Positions 1 through 6,173 of a stretch of 8,856 nucleotides of DNA are shown piece after piece. Numbering within the stretch: the first letter of the stretch is position 1; the number at the start of each line of letters is the position of its first letter. The DNA lies in the NCBI GenBank assembly GCA_047638695.1, contig JBLINY010000159.1, forward strand, positions 1 through 8,856, given 5' to 3'. The position numbers and the translations under genes were made by a program. The stretch is from JAHECQ01 sp047638695. GTDB lineage: Bacteria > Actinomycetota > Acidimicrobiia > Acidimicrobiales > SZUA-35. The notes under the pieces are model-generated. The model had not been told where the DNA came from. It worked only from the letters and a program-made list of their open reading frames with translations, and did no database searches.

Positions 1-2
1 GT

Positions 3-680
3 ACGCAGCGAGTGTTCAGGTACTCGGTCACAGTGCTGGGCCGCGACGCCACCACAACCTTCGGTCGCGAGTTCGATCCTTACGTCGATCGTGCTCACCA
101 AGACTTCCTCGACCGACCGGCCACCAGTGCCGAACTAGACCGCTGGTCACTTCAGCTTGCCAGCGGGCTTAGCCGCTACTCCTTCGTTCGTGACCTGTCC
201 TCCAGCGCGGCATGGACGAATACCGTCATCGACAAGCTGTACCTCGACACCCTCGGGCGATCTGCTGATGCAGAAGGCCGCACCTACTGGGCTCGAAAAC
301 TCCAGACCGGAACACCCGTCGCCTCGGTCGCCGCTGCGTTCTACGGCAGCCCGGAATATGTACAACGAAAAGGCGCGACGTTCGAGCCATGGGTGGCCGA
401 CCTCTACGTCGTACTACTGGGCCGGGATGCAGACGATGCCGGGTTGGCCTATTGGGCTGGGCTGGCAACATCGGATGGTTCAGGGGTAGTTGCGTACCGT
501 CTGTATCAATCACAGGAGAGTCGGAGCGGTCGCGTCATCGAGCTGTATCAGCGCTTCTTGGGCCGAGGTCCCGATGCAGCAGGGCTCGCCTACTGGGTCG
601 AGCAACTGGCGTCAGGCGACGATCTGGCCTTGGCTGCCAGTCTTGCCGCCAGTGCCGAGTACGGCGAACGTGGTCGCTAG
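3..680 (+). CDS. DUF4214 repeat protein, C-terminal part (5' end outside window)
   Basis: The reading frame is open to the left edge (Thr-Gln-Arg before the first possible GTG at 12) and ends with TAG at 678-680, so this is the C-terminal part of a longer protein. Counting from the GTG at 12, about four degenerate copies of a DUF4214-type unit are visible, near residues 24-50, 72-100, 127-150 and 175-202. Each has the pattern LY..xLGR.pDa.GlaYW...L.sG; clear examples are LYLDTLGRSADAEGRTYW and FLGRGPDAAGLAYW. DUF4214 repeats usually sit at the C-terminus of large secreted or surface proteins of actinobacteria, cyanobacteria and proteobacteria. Their role is uncertain, and an extracellular matrix or S-layer-like function is often assumed. 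No membrane segment or sorting signal follows the last repeat, which ends at AEYGERGR. The neighbouring MFS gene converges on it. The family call is firm; the function of the whole protein cannot be judged because the N-terminal domains are missing. Confidence 0.85.
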   Translation, partial: TQRVFRYSVTVLGRDATTTFGREFDPYVDRAHQDFLDRPATSAELDRWSLQLASGLSRYSFVRDLSSSAAWTNTVIDKLYLDTLGRSADAEGRTYWARKLQTGTPVASVAAAFYGSPEYVQRKGATFEPWVADLYVVLLGRDADDAGLAYWAGLATSDGSGVVAYRLYQSQESRSGRVIELYQRFLGRGPDAAGLAYWVEQLASGDDLALAASLAASAEYGERGR

Positions 681-764
681 GTAATAGCGTTCTCTAGCCC
701 ATAACGCTCGCTAGCCAATCGAGTAGAGCCAAACAGGCACAAGTAAACGCGTTTCGCAGGCCTG
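681..764. other. Convergent intergenic spacer with inverted repeats
   Basis: This 84-base gap separates two converging genes. It holds an imperfect hairpin (AGCGTT at 686-691, AACGCT at 703-708, 11-base loop) and two perfect 10-base palindromes, AAACGCGTTT at 745-754 and GCAGGCCTGC at 756-765, the second touching the stop codon of the MFS gene. No clear T-tract follows any stem, so a standard intrinsic terminator is not convincing. A bidirectional transcription end is the most economical guess. Confidence 0.35.
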
Positions 765-1997
765 CTAGTGGACCTCTCGATGGCCTTGGATACGAGCGAC
801 TCGACTGCCTCTCGCCAGTACGACAACCGCAGCGACGGCGCACATCGAAGCCAACCCGGCCACCCAGCGGCGGTCGCCGGTGAGTTGGGCGATGCCGCCG
901 GCCAGAACCGGGCCGATCGAGCCAGCCAACATCGAGACGCTGGTGTACATCCCCATTGACGAACCGAGCGCCTCACGATCGAACAGCTCGGCCGAATACA
1001 TGCCCTGCAACGGGCTGTAGGCACCAATGCCGAGACCGGCGAGTACCGCGAACGCCAGCGCCACGATGACGCGGCCGGAAAAGGCCAAGACCACGGTTCC
1101 GATAGCGATCAGCGACAGGGCAACCAGCAACGATTGCCGTGGTCCGATTCGAGCGACCAAGAATCCAAGCGGGATACGGCCACCCAACTGAGAAAACCCT
1201 CGAACTCCCGCCATCGTGGCGGCAGTCGTCAGCGGAAGTCCGGCTGCCAACATTACGGGCACCTGATAGGCCAAGATCACCGAAATGCTGACACCGATGA
1301 GGGCGACAGCCAGCGTGAACGAGCGACTGGCTGGCGTGGCGATCGCACTTCGCGCCACCTCCGCGATGCTGATTGGGGCCGCTGCCGATCCTTGACGCGT
1401 CGGGATTGGCACCAGCACCGCCGCCACACAGAGGGCGACCACGGCCGATCCCACCAACAGTCGGACGGTGACCCTCCAGCCCTGGCCCTCGACTAGCCAG
1501 GCGGTCAGTGGCAAATAGAGAGGCGAGGCAAGCGCACCCCAGATCGTGAGAGCGGCGATGGCGCGAGCCGACTCCTCGGGATGCAACCTGACCACCGCCG
1601 TCATGGTCACGTGATAGAAGCCCAACGCTCCCAAGGCAGCCATCCCAAGGGCTGACAACCCAACAAAGACCCAAACGTTTGAGGCGTAGGAAGCCATCGC
1701 CAGCGCTCCGCCCCCGACCAACGCCGCGATTGCGAAGACTCGCCGGGTATCGAGCCGGTCGAGGAGGCGGCCACCGAAGAGCGAGCCTGCCCCGATCCCA
1801 AAGATGCCGACAGAGAAAGCGCCGGCCAACATCGTCTCGCTCCATCCAGTGTCGGCAATGATTGGATCGAGCAGCACGCCGAAGGCGTAGTACCAAGTGC
1901 CATAGACGGCGATCGTGACGATCCCCAGCAACGCGATCGGGCCATGAGCGAGAGCTGGAGCTCGCTCGGCTTCAGCGTTCGAGAAGGACGCCGGCAT
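765..1997 (-). CDS. MFS transporter, 12 TM, monocarboxylate/oxalate-antiporter-like
   Basis: This is an inner-membrane secondary transporter of about 410 residues, the usual MFS length, with twelve hydrophobic segments in two six-helix halves. MFS motif A is clear in the loop after helix 2 (GGRLLDRLDTRR, residues 75-86), with a weaker counterpart in the second half (GGRIPLGFLVARIGPRQ, about 272-288). The N-terminal helix reading VYGTWYYAFGVLLDPIIAD, with a following GW, resembles the OxlT/monocarboxylate-transporter branch; the substrate is not readable. The frame stays open upstream to 2225, but that extension is hydrophilic, Arg/Ser-rich and lies entirely inside the CoA-transferase gene in another frame. 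The ATG at 1997-1995 puts helix 1 near residue 20 and is preferred. The start lies 26 bases inside the preceding CoA-transferase gene, which suggests translational coupling. I see no strong Shine-Dalgarno. From context it probably imports the acid that the CoA-transferase activates. Confidence 0.85.
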   Translation of the reverse strand: MPASFSNAEAERAPALAHGPIALLGIVTIAVYGTWYYAFGVLLDPIIADTGWSETMLAGAFSVGIFGIGAGSLFGGRLLDRLDTRRVFAIAALVGGGALAMASYASNVWVFVGLSALGMAALGALGFYHVTMTAVVRLHPEESARAIAALTIWGALASPLYLPLTAWLVEGQGWRVTVRLLVGSAVVALCVAAVLVPIPTRQGSAAAPISIAEVARSAIATPASRSFTLAVALIGVSISVILAYQVPVMLAAGLPLTTAATMAGVRGFSQLGGRIPLGFLVARIGPRQSLLVALSLIAIGTVVLAFSGRVIVALAFAVLAGLGIGAYSPLQGMYSAELFDREALGSSMGMYTSVSMLAGSIGPVLAGGIAQLTGDRRWVAGLASMCAVAAVVVLARGSRVARIQGHREVH

Positions 1998-3168
1998 CGG
2001 TGAACTCAGCGATCCGGTCGTCGTCGTAGCCCAAGAGCTCAGTGAGAACTTCACTGTTGTGCTGACCCAGTGTCGGCGCCAGCGGTTCGACCACACGATC
2101 CGGAACAGCGGTGGTGTGCAGTGGGAATCCCGGCACTCGCACGGTTCCCAAATACGGATCTTCGACCTCGGTGATGGCTCCACGCTCGTGGAACCACGGG
2201 TCGAGGTGGGCATCGGCCGGATCAATCACGGGAGCCGACGGCACCCGGTGAGCTTCAAGATGGGCCAAGACGGCGGCCGTAGTGGGGAAGGTCTGCATCC
2301 AACTCTCGAGAATATCGACAAGCTCATACCGGTGGTCGGCCCGACCTTTCGCCGTGGTGAAGCGTTCGTCGTCACCCAGAGCGATCGCACTTGCTGCCTC
2401 ACACAGCCGAGCCCACTGAGCATCGAGCACCTGCAGTACCAACCAGCCATCGGGCCCCTGGTACGTGCCGGCAGGAGGCACCGAGCCGAAGTGTCGACCT
2501 GTTCGTTTCAGACGCGCCTTACCTTCGGTGACACTCGGCCCCTGGATCGCAAAGGGATGCATCTGGAATACCGCTTCCACCATCGAGACATCCACGAACT
2601 GGCCTTCGCCAGTGCGCGACCTCGAGAACAGAGCGTGACCGATGGCACCGAAGGCCATCATGCCAGCCGACATGTCGGCGATCGGAGCACCCGACCCCAG
2701 AGGAGCGCCATCAGGCTCGCCGGTCAGGGCGACCGAACCGGCGACAGCTTGGCCGATCAGGTCGTAGCCGGGAAGGTGAGATTTCGAACCGGTGCGGCCG
2801 TAGGCCGAGATCGAAACGTAGATGAGTTCCGGCTTGAGGGCCCGCAAGCTGTCGGGGCCAAGGCCGCGTTTCTCGAGAACACCTTGGCTGAAGTTCTCGA
2901 TTACGACATCACACTCCATGGCCATATCGCGGATCAGGGTGTGAGCCTCAGGCTTACCAAGGTCGACACACACGCTGCGCTTCCCCCGGTTCTGTTGGAC
3001 GTAGTACGAGCTGTGGCCGTCCTTCACGATGGGCAGCAGGCGCGACAGGTCGCCGACCGGACCGGGTTCGACTTTGATCACGTCAGCACCAAGTCCAGCT
3101 AACAACAGGGTGGCTGATGGACCGGATAGATATTGCGTGAGATCGAGAATACGAATGCCTTCGAGCAT
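1972..3168 (-). CDS. CaiB/BaiF (class III) CoA-transferase
   Basis: This cytoplasmic enzyme moves coenzyme A between carboxylic acids through a covalent aspartyl-CoA intermediate, as in formyl-CoA, carnitine-CoA and alpha-methylacyl-CoA racemase relatives. At 398 residues it is full length. Family marks in order: the N-terminal start LEGIRILDLTQYLSGPSAT, AGLGADVIKVEPGPVGD (about 24-40), NRGKRSVCVDL (60-70), VIENFSQGVLEKRGLG (89-104), IYVSISAYGRTG (116-127), catalytic Asp165 in GAPIADMSAGMMAFGAI, RTGEGQFVDVSMVEA (about 185-199), and the C-terminal lobe with LGQHNSEVL. The ATG at 3168-3166 gives the canonical N-terminus; AGGG lies 7 bases upstream. The MFS gene overlaps its last 26 bases. The substrate cannot be assigned: formyl-, carnitine-, succinyl- or mesaconyl-type donors are all possible. 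The partner transporter favours an externally supplied acid over a purely internal pathway. Confidence 0.92.
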   Translation of the reverse strand: MLEGIRILDLTQYLSGPSATLLLAGLGADVIKVEPGPVGDLSRLLPIVKDGHSSYYVQQNRGKRSVCVDLGKPEAHTLIRDMAMECDVVIENFSQGVLEKRGLGPDSLRALKPELIYVSISAYGRTGSKSHLPGYDLIGQAVAGSVALTGEPDGAPLGSGAPIADMSAGMMAFGAIGHALFSRSRTGEGQFVDVSMVEAVFQMHPFAIQGPSVTEGKARLKRTGRHFGSVPPAGTYQGPDGWLVLQVLDAQWARLCEAASAIALGDDERFTTAKGRADHRYELVDILESWMQTFPTTAAVLAHLEAHRVPSAPVIDPADAHLDPWFHERGAITEVEDPYLGTVRVPGFPLHTTAVPDRVVEPLAPTLGQHNSEVLTELLGYDDDRIAEFTDAGVLLER

Positions 3169-3174
3169 CGCGGA

Positions 3175-3180
3175 ACCCTA
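3175..3180 (-). promoter_or_regulatory. Possible -10 hexamer TAGGGT (or SD) before the CoA-transferase
   Basis: On the minus strand TAGGGT lies exactly 6 bases before the ATG of the CoA-transferase. TANNNT with 6-7 bases to the start codon is the usual arrangement for leaderless transcripts in actinobacteria. The same bases include AGGG, which could instead act as a Shine-Dalgarno at 7-base spacing. No convincing -35 is seen. The motif is short and could be chance. Confidence 0.3.
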
Positions 3181-3203
3181 CTGGCCCACGGTCGTGCCGT
3201 ACC

Positions 3204-4277
3204 ATGACAGCCGTGTGCGAGCTCTGCCTCCCTGCCACCGGGCACCCTGCTCCCGGACACCCTGCTCAACCAGAGCTCGCCCGCGCCACGTTCAGCCTGG
3301 CCCGGTACAGCCGTCGACGAGTTGTGCAGGGACTTCTCGCCGCACCCATGGCCCTATCCCTGCCGCGGTCCCTTCGGGCCCGCCAGAGTGCACCCGGTCT
3401 TGCTATCCATCCCCGATCTGACTGGGCTGGCGATGGCCGGCCTACTGCCGGGCCACTTCCTCGCGAGGAGGTCCGCTTCCTCCTCGTGCACCACACCGCG
3501 GGGCCCAACAACTACGGCCAAGCCGCTGTGCCGGGAATCATCCGAGGCATGTACGACTTCCACACCGGTCCGGAAAAGGGTTGGCCTGACGTCGCCTACA
3601 ACTTCCTGATCGATCGGTTCGGTGGAGTATGGGAAGCACGATCAGGATCCATCGCCGGTGCCGTCAGCGGCGATGCAACCGGCGGGAATCAGGGCTTCTC
3701 GCAGCTGGTCTCCCTCGTCGGCACGTTCACCGGCCAACTGCCTACCGAGGCCGCGCTCGAGTCGCTACGAGCCACCCTCGCCTGGCTCGCCGACCGACAT
3801 GAGATCGATACCTCTCCCGGTGCCACCGCCAGCTTCACTTCCAAGGGTTCGAACCGTCACCCTCTCGGTGTCGCTGTGTCGACGCCCACCATTAATGGGC
3901 ATCGCAGCATGAGCCAGACGTCTTGCCCCGGCGAGGCACTTTTTGTGTACGTCTCTGATGGCTTGATGAGCGACGTCACTGCCCGCCGAAACGCTGCATC
4001 GGCGCCAACGAGCACCTCGACCACAACTCAGGCAACAGCCGCAACATCGGTTCCGACCAGCACGGACCCAGGCCCGAGCACGGTTCGGTCCCTCGGCACA
4101 GGGCCCGATATCGTCGGTGACGTGCAAGCCCTCCCCGGTTCACGTCCCGATTCCATCAAGCCCGCTGATGAGGCCGACCCCCAGGGGGTGGGCGGCGCCA
4201 CCACGGCGGGCGTGGCGGCGGCCGGCGTGGCCGCTGCTGTTGCCGGATCCGTCACCCTGCGTCGGCGGAACTCGTGA
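3204..4277 (+). CDS. Secreted N-acetylmuramoyl-L-alanine amidase (amidase_2/PGRP fold), Tat-type signal
   Basis: This is a zinc amidase expected to cut the bond between muramic acid and L-alanine in peptidoglycan outside the membrane. The N-terminus carries a twin-arginine signal (SRRRVVQGLLAAPMALSLP, residues 36-54) after a long n-region. The amidase_2 domain runs from about 68 to 250. The first ligand is His96 in LLVHHTAG, then Tyr132 in DVAYNFLID, His233 in INGHRSMSQ, and Cys241 in TSCPG; these match the zinc ligands and catalytic Tyr of T7 lysozyme and PGRPs, so it is likely active. A low-complexity Ser/Thr/Pro linker follows (about 265-295), then a short Ala/Gly/Val-rich stretch (about 329-351) ending in LRRRNS, possibly a membrane or sorting tail. 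The ATG at 3204 is taken; the GTG at 3213 is equally possible and keeps the signal. The TGA overlaps the next gene's GTG (GTGA), so the two are probably co-translated. Confidence 0.88.
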   Translation: MTAVCELCLPATGHPAPGHPAQPELARATFSLARYSRRRVVQGLLAAPMALSLPRSLRARQSAPGLAIHPRSDWAGDGRPTAGPLPREEVRFLLVHHTAGPNNYGQAAVPGIIRGMYDFHTGPEKGWPDVAYNFLIDRFGGVWEARSGSIAGAVSGDATGGNQGFSQLVSLVGTFTGQLPTEAALESLRATLAWLADRHEIDTSPGATASFTSKGSNRHPLGVAVSTPTINGHRSMSQTSCPGEALFVYVSDGLMSDVTARRNAASAPTSTSTTTQATAATSVPTSTDPGPSTVRSLGTGPDIVGDVQALPGSRPDSIKPADEADPQGVGGATTAGVAAAGVAAAVAGSVTLRRRNS

Positions 4278-5026
4278 GTCGACGCTCCCTTCGACTGCTC
4301 CACACGTCCGATGTCCACATCGACGGGTTCGGTGTGGGCGAACGCGAGGCCGAGCATGCAGAGGTCTGCCTGTGCCCGCTCCACGGCCTCGAGAAGCTCG
4401 CCAAGGAGCACGATGTCGACGGCGTGATGGTCGTCGGCGATCTCTTCGACCACGCCCGGGTCAGCGGAACCGGGGTCGCCGCCGTCTACGAACTCCTGCA
4501 TCGTCTCCCAGGAGAGTGTGTGGTGATGGTCGGCAATCACGACGTCCACGACGAGCGATCGATCTATCACCGCTTCCGGCAGGCGGTCGATGTCACCGAT
4601 GTGCTACTGCTCGATGATCATGACGGGAGCGACCACGACATGTTCGGCGGCGCCCTTCGTGTGTGGGGACGAGCCATGGACGAGCACTCTCCGCAGTTCA
4701 AGCCACTTCATGGCGTCGTGCCCCGTCCTGAAGACGACGCCTGGTTCATCGCCATGGGTCACGGCCACTACATCGATGAAGATGAGCCGTCGCATCGCTC
4801 ATCTCTCATCACTCCGAGTGACATTGCCGCGACCAAGGCCGACTATGTGGCCCTCGGTCACTGGCACGTAACAACCGACGTGTCTCAGGGGCCGGTCTCG
4901 GCCTGGTACTGCGGCGCCCCATCGGGGCGACCAGGAGGACACGCCTTGATCGTCGATCTCGATCCCGTCAACGGTGTGCAGATCACCCAGGTCGACGTGC
5001 CTCTCAGTTCGACTGGCTGCGCTTGA
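4274..5026 (+). CDS. Calcineurin-like metallophosphoesterase
   Basis: This is a dinuclear-metal phosphoesterase of 250 residues with the full motif set: Asp13 and His15 in TSDVHID, Asp56 in VVGDLFDH, Asn88-His89 in VGNHD, His163/His165 in MGHGHY, and GHWH at 195-198. The opening LRLLHTSDVHID and the closing LGHWH with a WYCGAPSGRP segment resemble the nuclease-like SbcD/YhaO group of DNA-repair exonucleases and their small single-domain relatives. The protein has no room for SbcD's C-terminal capping domain, and no SbcC partner lies beside it, so the substrate (nucleotide, phosphodiester or other) is open. There is no signal peptide, so it should be cytoplasmic. It starts with the GTG at 4274 inside the stop of the amidase gene (4-base overlap). 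Its last 23 bases overlap the convergent PPOX gene. The family call is solid; the role beside a cell-wall amidase is unknown. Confidence 0.88.
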   Translation: MSRRSLRLLHTSDVHIDGFGVGEREAEHAEVCLCPLHGLEKLAKEHDVDGVMVVGDLFDHARVSGTGVAAVYELLHRLPGECVVMVGNHDVHDERSIYHRFRQAVDVTDVLLLDDHDGSDHDMFGGALRVWGRAMDEHSPQFKPLHGVVPRPEDDAWFIAMGHGHYIDEDEPSHRSSLITPSDIAATKADYVALGHWHVTTDVSQGPVSAWYCGAPSGRPGGHALIVDLDPVNGVQITQVDVPLSSTGCA

Positions 5027-5492
5027 AATTGCGGTCGGCCCTCTTGCCTTCGTAGACCCGCATGTCGATCGCTCGCCACACCTCGGGGGTGATTCTGATC
5101 AGCAGGCGAGGCTCGGTCTGCATGTTGGCAAAAAAGGCGTCGACGGCAGCATCGTTGGCGGGATCGTTTTTGCCGATGTATTTCTCGGCCAAGGTCCGCG
5201 ACATCGGCCAGATGTCGAACCCATCCCGTAGCAACACCTCAGCCGAGCCATCGATGCCAATGTGACCAGCGATGGGAGCCATTGCTTCGACACACAGCGA
5301 GACATTCGGGTCGCGGACAATCTGCCTGCACCAGACACGGGAGTCGGTGCCGGTAAGCCAGACGAACTCGCCGTCCCAGTGAAACCAGACCGGCACGGTG
5401 TACGGGCGGCCGTCTTGTCGGAGGGATGCGACGACCCCAACATGCGGGTAGGCAAGGAACTCATCCTGGGTCTGCTGATCCATGCGAGGCAT
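5004..5492 (-). CDS. PPOX-class (pyridoxamine-5'-phosphate oxidase-like) split-barrel protein, probably F420- or FMN-dependent
   Basis: This is a 162-residue single-domain split barrel, the normal size for this family. The core is VGVVASLRQDGRPYTVPVWFHWDG (residues about 18-41), then FVWLTGTDSRVWCRQIVRDPNVSLCVE with the conserved R..DP.v.l region (about 43-69). A mid-domain strand with GSAEVL (82-87) follows, and the C-terminal PRLLIRITPEVWRAIDMR (128-145) closes the barrel. Such proteins bind flavin or deazaflavin F420 and reduce or oxidise small molecules. In actinobacteria many of this subgroup are F420-dependent, but the cofactor cannot be read here with certainty. The start is ATG at 5492, or the ATG three codons in at 5483; neither has a strong Shine-Dalgarno. 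It lies 9 bases downstream of the methyltransferase stop, so it is the last gene of the minus-strand run. Its 3' end overlaps the phosphoesterase gene. Confidence 0.85.
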   Translation of the reverse strand: MPRMDQQTQDEFLAYPHVGVVASLRQDGRPYTVPVWFHWDGEFVWLTGTDSRVWCRQIVRDPNVSLCVEAMAPIAGHIGIDGSAEVLLRDGFDIWPMSRTLAEKYIGKNDPANDAAVDAFFANMQTEPRLLIRITPEVWRAIDMRVYEGKRADRNFKRSQSN

Positions 5493-5501
5493 AGGACAGT
5501 C

Positions 5502-6173
5502 TTACTCTGTCGGCTCGCCCGGTCCGAGTTTGGTCGCCCATACGGCATACAACGGATCACTCGGACCCACGGGCAGTCGAACATCGAGGGTGGCCGGAGC
5601 AAAGCCACCCGCTCGTTCGAAATAGACGCCAACCAACTCCATCCGCTGCCCGTCATCCAGCGTCAGCCACCCTCGCACCGCTTTGGTCGGGAAGCATCGA
5701 TTCGAGAAGGTGCAGACAAAGCGGCCACCCGGTCGCAAGACCCGGGCCACCTCGGTGAAGATTTCCAGTGGCTTCGTGAGATAGTCGACCGATACGCAAC
5801 AGACAACGTCATCGAATGCGGCGTCGGCGAACGGCAACTCCGGGTTGCGATTCAGATCGTGGACAACGCGTTCAACAGCTTGTGGATTTGCATCGAGCTC
5901 ACCCGGATTCATGCCGAGCACGGTGAGCTCCTGCGGCGTCTCGACGAAGTGCGAGATCCACGAGGACATCAGGTCGAGCACGACGCCATCGATGCCAAGC
6001 TCAGTGTAGAGGGCACCGACAGCGGCAGTTGCCTCTTCATCGATATGGGTGACGAGGCGATCGGGCTGATAAAAGATGGCGTCGTCGCTGGCGTCCGCCG
6101 GGTCGAAATAGCCGGCCGGAAAGTTGTCGTATCCGGTGGCTGGCTCGTCTCGTCCTCTGGCCTCAGCGTTCAT
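5502..6173 (-). CDS. Class I SAM-dependent methyltransferase (Methyltransf_11-like) with unusual motif I
   Basis: This 223-residue cytoplasmic protein has a Rossmann-type methyltransferase core. Motif I reads VVLDLMSSWISH (64-75) instead of the usual glycine-rich DxGxGxG loop. Motif II is VLGMNPGELDANP (85-97), followed by the HDLN..PELPFADAAFDDVVCCVSVDYLTKP region (about 105-135), VLRPGG (145-150) and the distinctive FSNRCFPTKAVRGWL (156-170). From memory, bacterial, cyanobacterial and plant-type homologues share the DLMSSW and SNRCFPTKA signatures, so the odd motif I is a subfamily trait and not damage. The substrate is unknown. The ATG at 6173 is preceded by GGAAAG with about 7 bases spacing, a usable Shine-Dalgarno. 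Its first 11 bases overlap the end of the SCO6745-family gene upstream, and the PPOX gene follows after 9 bases, implying one transcript. Confidence 0.85.
   Translation of the reverse strand: MNAEARGRDEPATGYDNFPAGYFDPADASDDAIFYQPDRLVTHIDEEATAAVGALYTELGIDGVVLDLMSSWISHFVETPQELTVLGMNPGELDANPQAVERVVHDLNRNPELPFADAAFDDVVCCVSVDYLTKPLEIFTEVARVLRPGGRFVCTFSNRCFPTKAVRGWLTLDDGQRMELVGVYFERAGGFAPATLDVRLPVGPSDPLYAVWATKLGPGEPTE

Noticed and set aside
1998..2225. N-terminal extension of the MFS transporter
   Set aside because: The extra 76 residues are hydrophilic and lie inside the CoA-transferase reading frame. ATG 1997 gives a normal MFS N-terminus.
2059..3102. Long 347-codon open frame on the plus strand
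   Set aside because: It is wholly antisense to the CoA-transferase, which has all its family motifs. The translation is Arg/His/Gly-rich with no recognisable domain, as expected for a high-GC antisense shadow.
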